Source: Hemicordylus capensis
Lineage: Eukaryota; Chordata; Lepidosauria; Squamata; Cordylidae
Length of the DNA stretch: 64,000 nucleotides
Reading direction: 5' to 3'
NCBI RefSeq assembly: GCF_027244095.1
Contig: NC_069657.1
Span: 145,076,857 to 145,140,856, forward strand
Each line of letters begins with the position of its first letter. The stretch's first letter is position 1. The notes beneath the pieces were generated by a model that was not told the origin of the DNA, ran no database searches, and saw only the letters and a list, made by a program, of their open reading frames with translations. Shown here piece by piece: positions 54,842-63,859 of this stretch. The position numbers and the translations under genes are program-made.

Positions 54842-55556
54842 TTAGGAATGCATCAAGTAGCAATGGAGTATGGCAGTTTGTCATGTCTCTAAAGACATTG
54901 TACAACTGGAAAAGATACAGAAGAGGGCAACCAAGATGATCTGGGGCCAGGAGCTTTCCCAGAAATCAGGCTTCACTGTGGGTTTTCTGCAAGGTTTGAC
55001 TGCAAGTTTGAAGTTGCACACCCACCCACCCCACCCCCAAAAAAACCTGATGCAAAAATTTGATTTTTTTACCATGGATATAAATTGAGCTACACTAACG
55101 CCCAATTAAAAACCAAAATTGTCTGTGAAGTGCTCCCTGAAAGCTCACAGGGTCTGGGGGGTGGGGGAAGCTGGCCTATATGTGAACGCACACCCTCTAT
55201 TGAGGAGGAGATATGAGCTAAAAGCTGGGTGTAAAAATAGTCCTGGCGCATCTTCCTTATGAGGCAAGGCCATAGTATCTGGGGCTTTTTAGTTTGGAGG
55301 AGAGGTGACTATGGTCTATGATCTATGGCTACAAGTCTATCAATGGCTACTAGTCTGGTGGTTATGGGCCACCTCCAGCCTCAGAGGCAAGATGCCTCTA
55401 AACGCTAGCTGCAGGGAAACAACAGCAAGAGATAACGAATGCCCTCACCTCTTGCCCATGAGCTTCTTAGAGGCATCTGGTGGGCCACTGTGTGAAACAG
55501 GATGTGGACTAGATAGGCCTTTGGCCTGATCCAGCTGGGGTGTTCTTATGTTATGT
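54842..55556 (+). mobile_element. CR1 LINE 3' end, interrupted by repeat X
   Basis: ORF2 text KDIVQLEKIQKRATKMIWGQ (54880-54950) is the C-terminal part of the CR1 polymerase. After an insertion (54962-55250) the CR1 continues at about 55255 (TTCCTTATGAGGCAAGGCC, GGGGCTTTTTAGTTTGGAGG). It skips a part by internal deletion and ends with CATCTGGTGGGCCACTGTG, GGACTAGATAGGCC and TTCTTATGTTATG. Confidence 0.87.
54962..55250. repeat. Unnamed repeat family X, copy 3, inserted in CR1
   Basis: CATGGATATAAATTGAGCTA, AATTGTCTGTGAAGTGCTCC and GGCCTATATGTGAACGCACA match 48575-48820 and 53036-53290. Because CR1 text lies on both sides, this copy gives outer limits for the element: about 54960 to 55255. Confidence 0.7.
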
Positions 55557-55699
55557 TCACTCCGTAACCAAACATACCCCTACTGTTCCCACATCAGCAC
55601 TTTGCTGCAAGGGAAAGTGCTGAACATGAGGACAGATCATCCCCATGATTAAAAACCCTGGCTACCAAGGGTTTTTAAAGACAGTGTCGCTCTCTCTGG
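55557..55699. repeat. Short hairpin-bearing repeat
   Basis: AGCACTTTG...AAAGTGCT and AAAAACCCTGG...AAGGGTTTTT form hairpins close together (about 55599-55680). Style resembles the hairpin-rich family but ends are not recognisable. Confidence 0.4.
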
Positions 55700-56006
55700 A
55701 GAGCAACTGGCTCTTTCTGGAGTGTGCATGTGAATTTTTTGTTAATACAAATGTTTACTGCTCAGTGCAGCAGCGCTGCAGCAGTCAAGGGAGCGTGTCG
55801 GTGCCCCCTCCCCCACGAGCGGTCCCTTCCGTGCCGCCCACGCCCCCCATTGCTTTGCTGGCGCCTGGCAGCCAGTCAGTGGCCTGGCTTGGCGGCGGCG
55901 ACGGGCGCTTGTGAGGAAAAACCTAAGTATAATGTAGTATGTTGGGGGGGCGGGGGGCGCCATTTCAGTGCTTGCCCCGGGCGCCGTTTTCCCTAGTTAC
56001 GCCTCT
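55700..56006. mobile_element. 3' part of the 22845/36808 hAT family
   Basis: The right end CGTTTTCCCTAGTTACGCCTCTG and the preceding GCGCCATTTCAGTGCTTGCC match the right ends of the two complete copies. The left terminal repeat was not found; upstream is a CpG-rich patch (55780-55910). Confidence 0.65.
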
Positions 56007-56544
56007 GGCAGTTGTACCTACTGAATCTGTGGCACGAGCTACAATATAGCCATGTGTGACACACCTCAATGCCCCCTTCCTCCTTGAAAAGTGCCTTCAG
56101 AAGAAAGGCCAGGAGAAGGAGAAGCAATTACTCTGCTATTTGCTATTTTCCTGCAACACGTGAGTCCGTGTTTACCTGGCAAGAGGTAAAACCAGATGTC
56201 TGTGATTCAGACAGAGATATTTTCAGGAAAATGTGTTAGATCTGCAGTAAAACAAGATTAATGATGATCAACCTTACATAAAAACAGTCAGAAAGAAGAG
56301 AAAAGTTTATTCATTTATTAACTGCTGCTAGATTGGTAATCAGCAGCAACTGGAAAAAGGCTAACTGTCCAACTTGACATGAAAGTTGTCAAGCATGGGA
56401 TCTGGCCATTATGGCTAGATTAACTAAATTGTTTTGCCTAAATTTATATAATTGTAAAGTTTGTTATTAGCTATCGGGATCAGATATTTGTAAATATTTT
56501 TAAATTCATAAATAAAAATGAATATTTTAAAAGGAATTGAGGAG
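56007..56544. other. Intergenic DNA, nothing recognised
   Basis: No gene or repeat ends; an AT-rich stretch at 56440-56530 precedes the OR first-exon block. Confidence 0.45.
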
Positions 56545-57090
56545 GAATACCTTGAACCAGACAGAAAATCTAATTAATGCTCTAATGTTTTAAGTACAGT
56601 AATCAACCATGTGCAATCACTTATTACCAATCTTCATTATTACCTGGATCATCTTTTTAGAAGGTGTCTCAGGCTGGACAGTGTCTGCAAGCATACACAA
56701 AGTTGCCCTTATAACTTCTGTTCCCAGGGTCCTCTCTCTCTACTAAGTTCTGCTAGAATACCTTTAATTCAGTCTTCTCTGAGCTCAAAGAACCTCGGAG
56801 GCCATAATTCTCCTTTACAGGAGGAGATCAGCAGAAGCCATTGACTAATATCCCTTGCTCCATTAAACTGTTGTTTCAGTGGGTTCTTCAGGAAAGATTC
56901 TGTCTCTCTCTTGCCCTGCTATAAACTTCGAAAAGAAAATTTTAAATATGAGCATATCCTGCTAGTACGTCACTGATCTGGTTAATAAATTCCCAAAAGC
57001 ATTTTGATGCCTCCCAATGGGAGAAGCATTCCCAAAGAATCAGCTCAATTTTTTAATGCACAGGGCCATTTCAATCAAACTTTCAAAGCT
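56545..57090 (-). promoter_or_regulatory. OR promoter and non-coding first exon, copy U3
   Basis: Third copy of the block at 11284 and 48855. On the minus strand a TATA-like box (GTTATAAGGG, 56706-56715) lies 62 bases before a splice donor reading CCAG/GTAATAATGA (exon end 56644). Upstream is a quasi-palindrome CTCCCAATGGGAG near 57015 (CTTCCCTGGGAA in U2, CTTCCTAATGGGAA in U1). It lies 2.1 kb upstream of the splice acceptor of the OR pseudogene at 53677, so it was that gene's first exon. Confidence 0.7.
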
Positions 57091-57947
57091 CTTTTGTCAT
57101 CCAATTTTTAAGGGTACATTAAGTTAAATCTTGCAGTTTTCCATGTCTTTGATAAGTAATGGTGTCCTTTAGACCTTAGAGCAGCAGGAGCAAAGCCACT
57201 TCTCATGATTCATTCCACAGATGCTTTTCACCACATAGCTGGGGCCAACTCTTAGTATTAACCATGCAGTTGTTGCCTAGTTGGCATTGGAAGTAGGAAT
57301 CAGTTGAATGGTTGCAAGTGGCCCCTTAATTGTAATTTTACATTTCTTTTTTATTAAAATTGGTAACTCTTCATAAGTTATTGGAAACAAAATACACATG
57401 CAGCTGCAAATATTGATCATATCTTTAAAACACTTTAATGCAAAGTATCTGCACTTTATTAGATGTTTTAATAAAATTTTACATTTATTACATTAACACC
57501 AGTAATATAATTTTATAATGCCAAATACACTGTAAAACAATTATAAAAGTCAATTTTAATGTTGTAAAATATGTATGCGTACATTACATATTAAAGGTAT
57601 GACTAAAGCATTTTTCTCATAAGACAAGTATCACAATGATTCAAACAAAGTTCCATCCTGTGACTGGAAAAACAATTAACCAGCACTCCATACTACAAGG
57701 GCTGTTGGACACCTTTAGAACTGACTCAGTTGGAGAAAGGCCTGTGGGGCCAGAAGGGACAGAAGCACAGATACTAGATCAGGGCCCTGACATTGAGCCT
57801 GAGTGCAGTAACAAAGGGCAATCCCTCAGCTGGGACTCCTAGTGACGGCATGCACTGAGCTGGATAGCACCAAGGGAACAGCATCCTAGCCACCACTTGC
57901 TATCACAGAAAGTGCACCCAGCAAACAGTAATGAAGCAAAATGTAGG
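57091..57947. other. AT-rich intergenic DNA, nothing recognised
   Basis: Long T/A-rich stretches (57320-57600) with no recognised gene or repeat ends. Confidence 0.5.
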
Positions 57948-58249
57948 AGAGCAGAGCTGGTCTTGTGGTAGCAAGCATGACTTGTCCCCATAGCTAAGCA
58001 GGGTCTGCCCTGGTTGCATATGAATGGGAGACTTGATGTGTGAGCACTGCAAGATATTCCCCTCAGGGGATGAAGCCGCTCTGGGAAGAGCAGAAGGTTT
58101 CAAGTTCCCTCCCTGGCTCCTCCAAGATAGGGCTGAGAGAGATTCCTGCCTGCAACCTTGGAGAAGCCACTGCCAGTCTGTGAAGACAATACTGAGCTAG
58201 ATAGACCAATGGTCTGACTTGGGATATGGCAGTTTCCTATGTTCCTATG
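57948..58249 (+). mobile_element. Chimeric tRNA/5S-like SINE, best copy
   Basis: Starts GCAGAGCTGGTCTTGTGG, has GCTAAGCAGGGTCTGCCCTG then GTTGCATATGAATGGGAGAC (5S-like), a GGGAAGAGCAGAAGGTTTCA body and the end TTTCCTATGTTCCTATGT. About 300 bp, apparently full length. Confidence 0.92.
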
Positions 58250-58826
58250 TAAAACCCAAAGGGCTGTCCTTTAAGTCTCTCCATTTCTTGACAAGAAGGC
58301 AGAGCCTAGGGGTTGCAGTCAATGTCAGAGAATATATAAATGTACAGTTAACCCCAAGCCCTTGTAGGGCTTTTGTGGGGAGAGAAGAGAAGCAAAAATT
58401 GCATCCCCATTCCCTGCGTGCAATGCTATGAGCCAAGCCTTGCACGCAGCTAGTTTACTGACTTCATACAGGGACTGAGCTCTTGCCCTATCCTCATTGT
58501 GTGCAATGAAGTTCTTCAGAAGCTAGTTCTTCCTCATGTTTGAGGGGGAAATCTCCTTCTCCTACATTTCAGGCAGTTTTATGAATTATGAAAGAAGTGA
58601 CAGATTAACCTAATCTAACATTTCCTAGAGCTCATTTTGTGATCTGCTTAGTGCCATTTGGGACGAATTGGTCACAGAAAGTGAAGGTATGTTTCTCTGT
58701 GTTTTTATTGGAGCACCTATTGATCTCTTAATCATGATGGATCTCCATAGTCCAGGCAAGGCTAATGTTGGGATGGATGATAAGCCACACTGTTATTTTG
58801 CTGCTTATAATCTTCATGATCAGGTT
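58250..58826. other. Intergenic DNA, nothing recognised
   Basis: Unique-looking sequence without gene or repeat ends. Confidence 0.5.
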
Positions 58827-59060
58827 GCACCAGCCCCTGGTGGCGCAGTGGTAAAACTGCCGCCCTGTAACCAGAAGGTTACAAGTTCGATCCTGACCAG
58901 GGGCTCAAGGTTGACTCAGCCTTCCATTCTTCCGAGGTCGGTAAAATGAGTACCCAGAATGTTGGGGGCAATATGCTAAATCATTGTAAACCGCTTAGAG
59001 AGCTCCGGCTATAGAGCGGTATATAAATGTAAGTGCTATTGCTATTGCTATTGCTATTAC
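58827..59060 (+). mobile_element. tRNA-derived SINE with LINE-like tail and (ATTGCT)n
   Basis: The tRNA-like head has an A box in TGGTGGCGCAGTGGTAAAAC and a B box in GGTTACAAGTTCGATCCTGA. Then come AGGTCGGTAAAATGAGTACC and a tail TGTAAACCGCTTAGAGAGCT then TATAGAGCGGTATATAAAT like the end of an L2-type LINE, and four ATTGCT units. The tail match suggests it was moved by an L2-type polymerase. Looks fresh. Confidence 0.92.
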
Positions 59061-59450
59061 CAACTCCAGGCAAGCATTTAGGATGGTTATGCCCTCTCCT
59101 GATAATGCTGACATGGAGAAAGAGATTTGGGTGTCATCAGCATACTGATAACACCCTGCAACAAATCTCCTGATGATTTCTCCCAGCGGTTTCATGCAGC
59201 TGTTAAACAACATCGGAGACAATACGGAGCACTGGGGAACACCATACAAGAGTTCAGATTTTGAAGAACAACAGTCTCCAAGGGACACCATCTGGAACCT
59301 GCCCAAGAGGTAGGAGCGGAACCACCGCAGAGCAGTGCCTCCCACTCCCAACCCCCTCACACTCCAGAAGGATACTATGGTCGATAGTATCAAAAGCTGC
59401 CAAGAGATCCAAAAGGACCAACAGAATCACACTTCCTCTGTCAATTCCCA
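59061..59450 (-). mobile_element. L2-clade LINE reverse transcriptase fragment
   Basis: Minus-strand text ILLVLLDLLAAFDTIDHSIL (motif A), ALRWFRSYLLGRFQMVSLGD, VPQCSVLSPMLF (motif B), MKPLGEIIRRF and YQYADDTQISFS (motif C). Frame changes near 59370. Both ends are missing; the SINE at 58827 abuts it. Confidence 0.88.
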
Positions 59451-59651
59451 AACATATGGAAACTCATGTAGAGGTTCCTACAAATAACAAAATAATATGT
59501 TATTTTTTAAAAGTACAGCATTGCATGTAAAACAGGCCTAATGCAACATTACAAGCATTAAGACCTGGCAGCACCATCTGTAGCTGCAATTAAGGATGGA
59601 GAATGATAAAAATAGAACTTCTCAATATTGTAACAGAAAAAATGTATAATA

Positions 59652-59975
59652 TAATAATAAATCAATGGAATTCTCTGCCACAGGATGTGATGATGGCCAC
59701 TAGTGCGGATGGCTTTAAAAGGGGCTGAGACAAATTCATGGAAGACAGGTCTGTCAATGGCTACTAGTCTTGATTACTACAGGCTATCTCCAGGCTTAGA
59801 GGCAAGCTTCCTCTGAATACCAGCTGCAGGGCAGCAACAGCAGGAGAAAGGGTATGCCTTCACCTCTTGCCTGTGGACATTCCAGAGGCATATGGTGAGC
59901 CATGGTAGAAAACAGAATGCTGGACTAGATGGGTCTTGTGCCTGATTCAGCAAGGCTGTTCTTATATTCTTATGT
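59652..59975 (+). mobile_element. CR1 LINE 3' end
   Basis: ORF2 tail AATGGAATTCTCTGCCACAG then GATGGCTTTAAAAGGGGCTG, and 3' UTR CAATGGCTACTAGTCTTGAT, CCAGAGGCATATGGTGAGCC and GGACTAGATGGGTCTTG. 5' truncated. Confidence 0.88.
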
Positions 59976-60072
59976 ATGTTCAATACATCAAATCAAATCA
60001 GAATCAATTATTATGTGCAAAGATTACAGAGACCCAGCTGACATACAGTATATCACAACATTGTAAAACCAA

Positions 60073-60145
60073 TATAAAGGTAAAACTGCTATCAAGTCGG
60101 TGTCGACTCCTGGTGACCACAGAGCCCTGTGGTTTTCTTTGTTAA
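60073..60145 (-). mobile_element. BovB-type LINE 3' tail, short
   Basis: AAGGTAAAACTGCTATCAAG, TCGGTGTCGACTCCTGGTGA and CCACAGAGCCCTGTGGTTTT: same block as 48262 and 20017. Confidence 0.65.
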
Positions 60146-60484
60146 TATATACCGGTATTGAAAATTTAAAGGGGGGGGGCATCCTAACATGCTGAGATAG
60201 GAAATGGTTGGCATAACCAAAGCCCCTTAGCAGGTTAAGGTATCAGCTAGAAGCTGTACTTGTCCAAGTGCACACAAGTGAAGCCTTGAATGGCTCATCA
60301 AAGCAGTTCAGATTCCATTGGTCACAACAGTTCCAAGGTAGTAAACTTAAAAGAAAGAAATAGTTAAATATATTTCTGAGACAATAAATTTGTCGTTCTT
60401 CAAATTACTGTAGTCGGGAGCTACTAAAACACCATTACTGCATATATGAATAATTTCTACCTGAATCATTTGACTAAAGCAAGT

Positions 60485-61441
60485 TCACATTTTTGCTTTC
60501 TCACTTGAAAACACTTTCCTACTCCATAGTTTTCTCATGGCATTCTTCACCTCCTCATTCCTTAGCGTGTAGATCAAGGGGTTGAGCATTGGGGTGATAA
60601 CAGTATAGAACACAGACACCATCTTGTCTTCTGAGAGGTTGCTGGAAGGACGTATGTAGGTAAAGGTACATGGACCAAAGAATAAAATTACTACAGTGAC
60701 ATGAGAAGCACAGGTAGAAAGAGCTTTGCGGTGCCCTTCGGAGGAACGAGATCTCAAGGTAAGCAAAATGACAACATATGACACAACCAAGATGACAAAG
60801 CTAGTCAGAGTAATCATTCCACTGTTGACGACCACTATGATTCCAATTATGTGGGTGTCTGAGCATGCCAGTTTCAGTAAAGGGTGGACATCACAAAAAT
60901 AGTGGTCAATTTCATTGGGCCCACAAAAAGGAAGTTGTATGACACTAAGACTCTGTGCCATGGAATGTATAAGCCCTCCAACCCATGCAGCTGCCACTAT
61001 CTGGCCACAAACACGCTTAGTCATAATGGTGGTATAGTGAAGAGGTTTACAGATTGCAATGTACCGGTCATATGCCATCACTGTAAGGATGAAGATCTCT
61101 GCACAGCCAAAGAAATGGCTAGTAAAAAGCTGTATATGGCAACCAATGAAAGAAATGGTTTTCTTCTCAACAAGGAAGTCTGTAATCATTTGGGGGGCTG
61201 TCACAGAAGAGTAGCAGATATCTGCAAAAGATAAGTGGCCAAGGAAAAAATACATGGGAGAGTTCAAGCGGGAGCTGAAGATTATAGTGACAACTATGAG
61301 AAGGTTGCCCAGGACTATGGCTGAATAAAAGAACAGAAAAAGCACAAAACATACTTTCTGCATCTCTTTGTTCTGGGTGAGGCCCAAGAAGACAAATTCA
61401 GTCACATTGTTTATATTCTGCATCAGAGGCATGCGGTCCAT
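60485..61441 (-). CDS. Olfactory receptor, class II, OR4-like
   Basis: Intact seven-helix odorant receptor of 318 residues from [16 protein letters not shown]; a start at the third methionine (61423) would give 312. Marks: sequon NVT at residues 12-14, [19 protein letters not shown] (helix 2), [19 protein letters not shown] (helix 3), [20 protein letters not shown] (second extracellular loop), [13 protein letters not shown] (helix 6) and [15 protein letters not shown] (helix 7). A paralogue of the gene at 40702 by shared motifs throughout. The acceptor CTCCTTGCAG/GTGATCTC ends the intron at 61455, leaving a 13-base 5' UTR in this exon. Its first exon must lie beyond the L1/hairpin insertions or outside the window. 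Probably functional. Confidence 0.96.
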   Translation of the reverse strand: MDRMPLMQNINNVTEFVFLGLTQNKEMQKVCFVLFLFFYSAIVLGNLLIVVTIIFSSRLNSPMYFFLGHLSFADICYSSVTAPQMITDFLVEKKTISFIGCHIQLFTSHFFGCAEIFILTVMAYDRYIAICKPLHYTTIMTKRVCGQIVAAAWVGGLIHSMAQSLSVIQLPFCGPNEIDHYFCDVHPLLKLACSDTHIIGIIVVVNSGMITLTSFVILVVSYVVILLTLRSRSSEGHRKALSTCASHVTVVILFFGPCTFTYIRPSSNLSEDKMVSVFYTVITPMLNPLIYTLRNEEVKNAMRKLWSRKVFSSEKAKM

Positions 61442-62275
61442 GTCTAGAGATCACCTGCAAGGAGAGGTAATGGGTATGCTCAATAATCCATATTCATTAT
61501 TAGTGATGAAGACCTGGTCCATAGAATCAAATGATAGAATTCTGAGTTTGTAGAATGGGCTGTACAGATTGCACATAGGGGTTGTATTTTTCATTTCTCC
61601 TCTACATTAAAGAACATCCTGCAACTAGACAAAACAAAGCTTGCATGCCACAAAAAAGTTTAATCACAGCCCCTTCCTGCTGTTTTCAGCTTACTGGGTG
61701 TGTGTCTGTGTTTTTTTATGTAGAGGAGAATGAAAACATGCAATATCCTAATTTCTTCAACAATAACCAAAATTAGAATAGTCTCTGAGGATAAAACAAT
61801 ATTAAAGAAGTTTGAAAGATATACAGTATTCTGCACCACAAAGAATCATGATAGAGGATTGTTCAGTTAATTTAAAGCTACAATTTGAAAATCAGCAGCT
61901 GTTGGAGAAAGAAATAAAGGATTCTTCAAGTCATAAAACAAACACCAGGGCCAGATGGTTTGATAGTTATATATTGCAAGACCTTTGCTAATGTAATTGT
62001 TTGCTAATGTTATTTAACTAAGTCATAAATGAAAACAAGTTTGCTTCTGGAAACATGAAATAATGATAAAATGATAGTCATTCCTGAACAAAATAAAAAG
62101 TCTTTGTTGGAGACTTCAAATAGGCCTGTATCACTACTGAATAATGATTATAAGATCTTTATGTCAATTTTGGCTTCAAACATGTAGGGTATTACGTAAG
62201 TATATTCATACAGATCAAGCAGAATTTTTGCATAATAGATATCTGAAGCACAGTATTAGAAAAATTATTAATACT

Positions 62276-62765
62276 GAGGTGATTCTCACAATGGAGGGAA
62301 ACTGGGCTAAGGGAGCCCAGCCCAGTTTTCCCTCATCATGAGAAATACTGGGCTTGTGGGCAAGCCCAGTGGTTCAACAATGGCTATCCCGCCTAAGAAC
62401 CCCTCCCCAAAATAAGGCTAGTGGAGCACAATTTTTACTGATCGTGTGCTCCTGTGGCACAGCTCTGTACCATAGCAACACACAAGTAGACCACGGACCG
62501 GGAGGCTACAAGAAGCCTCCCAGCCTCGGGGGTCTCCCCAGAATGACCTGCACACTCATGCGAGGCATCCTGGGACTTTTGGGGGCCAGGCATCCCCAAA
62601 TCCTCACCATCCCTACCGCCTCCATTACGGAGCCGGTAATTGTGTAGGCAGCCAATCCAGCTGCCCAGGGCAAGATCCCCGCTCATCTTCGGGGAGAGAG
62701 GGCTAAGCCCACTCTCCCCGAAGAGTCCAGTCTACCAGAGTCTACCAGATCATGTGTAGATTCTC
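62276..62765 (-). mobile_element. Hairpin-rich element, copy D
   Basis: The ends GAGGTGATTCTCACAAT and (reverse complement) GAGAATCTACACATGATC are flanked by ACT on both sides (62273-62275, 62766-62768). It lies opposite to copies A-C. The hairpin at 62687-62723 pairs CTTCGGGGAGAG with CTCTCCCCGAAG around a GGGCTAAGCCC tip. Another is ACTGGGCTTGTGGGCAAGCCCAGT-like near 62348-62372. No coding capacity. Confidence 0.85.
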
Positions 62766-62924
62766 ACTTAGCTAAATCCCAGACTAGGTTTTTTTCCCCA
62801 AGTTCGTTGATGTTAGAGATCAAGGGGTTGTCTTAAATTCAGAGCCCAGTTAAATAACCTGTATTTAACCTGAAATTTTTAAGGGTCACCTTAAATGTAT
62901 CTATCTTCTATTCAGATACATATA

Positions 62925-63428
62925 GAGACTCTTCTCATGATCAGTGAGAAGAGCCTGGATGGGGTTTGTGGGGAGAGTGTGCGAAGCCCGCTCTCCCTGC
63001 CAACGACCAGTCAGTCTGCTCCGGGCGGCCGAACCAGCCCCCAACACGACTGCCAGCTCTGTTACAGAGCCAGCGGGGGCTGGGGGGATTGGGGGCTGTG
63101 CGGTCCCCGGAAGCTCCAGCATGCCCTCCGTGTGCACACAGGGCATGCTGGAGAGACCCCCAAGCTGGGAGGCTGCTTTTCAGCCTCCTGGTTGGGGGAC
63201 TACTCATGAGTTGCGATGGCACGGAGCCACACCACAGCAACTCATGATCAGAAAGCCCAGGTTAGGGGAGAGCTCACTCTGCTAACCTGGACTTAAGGCA
63301 GGGGCAATTAAGTGGGTTACCCACTTTGACTCAACCGGGCTCGATTGCGAGTCCAGTGAGTCTCACGATTGGTGGGAAGCGGGCTAAGCACCCTTAGCCC
63401 GCTTTCCACTAATCGTGAGAATAGCTTC
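62925..63428 (+). mobile_element. Hairpin-rich element, copy C
   Basis: The ends GAGACTCTTCTCATGATCAG and (reverse complement) GAAGCTATTCTCACGATTAG are flanked by ATA on both sides (62922-62924, 63429-63431). Hairpins: GGAGAG.../...CTCTCC (62970-62997), AAGTGGGTTACCCACTT (63310-63326) and GGGAAGCGGGCTAAG/CTTAGCCCGCTTTCC near 63373-63408. Body includes GGCTCT(G)TTACAGAGCC and TTGGGGGCTGTGCGGTCCCC. 504 bp. Confidence 0.87.
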
Positions 63429-63859
63429 ATAGTGTTATTGAAAATGCTAAGAAATCAGTGCTTAAATCTCCCATATGTTTTATTTCAAAAGCTAAAGTGA
63501 TTTAATTTTGGGTCAAACTTTCAAAAATTGATTAGAGCTATTTATTATTATCCACTTACAAAAGTGTTAGTTAATGCTCATCTCTCAAATAAATTTGGTC
63601 TTACAAAAGGCATTCACCAGGGTTGCCCTTTACCTGCTTTGCTTTCCCTATTATGTTCAGAGGTTTTAACATTTTAGATAAGAAAAACATTTTAGATAAG
63701 TATTAAAGGAATCAGGAATAGAAAAAGAGTTGCATAATTATGACTTAGAGGCTGCCTTTAAGATAAATAAAGAAAAGACAGAGCTAATTAGTATTCATAC
63801 TGTAAAAAAAGAATATTAAAGAAGATTTAGAAGCGCTAACAGAGCTGTCTGCTATTCAG

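Larger units (their letters stand above)
61895..63830 (+). mobile_element. L1 LINE, decayed, broken by two hairpin-rich elements
   Basis: The left part (61895-62275) encodes with many stops KTPGPDGL and VIPEQNKKSLLETSNRPVSL, then LNNDYKIF: the start of the L1 reverse transcriptase. The right part (63432-63830) encodes YYYPLTKVLVNAHLSNKFGL then TKGIHQGCPLPALLSLL (motif B-like GCPL) and AAFKINKEKTELISIH. Between them 1.15 kb is taken by elements D and C, and part of the RT, including motif A, is missing. Confidence 0.8.

Noticed and set aside
57005-57025. EBF/Olf1 binding site in OR first-exon block U3 (TCCCAATGGGA)
   Set aside because: The spacing between TCCC and GGGA is three bases here and one base in U2, whereas the known motif has two; not strong enough to call.
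57960-58060. A 5S rRNA or tRNA gene
   Set aside because: Only parts of the 5S sequence and a tRNA-like A box are present, joined to a dispersed body found at six places in the window.
58840-58910. A tRNA gene (good A and B boxes)
   Set aside because: The acceptor stem does not close and the head runs into a LINE-like tail with ATTGCT repeats, so it is a SINE head.
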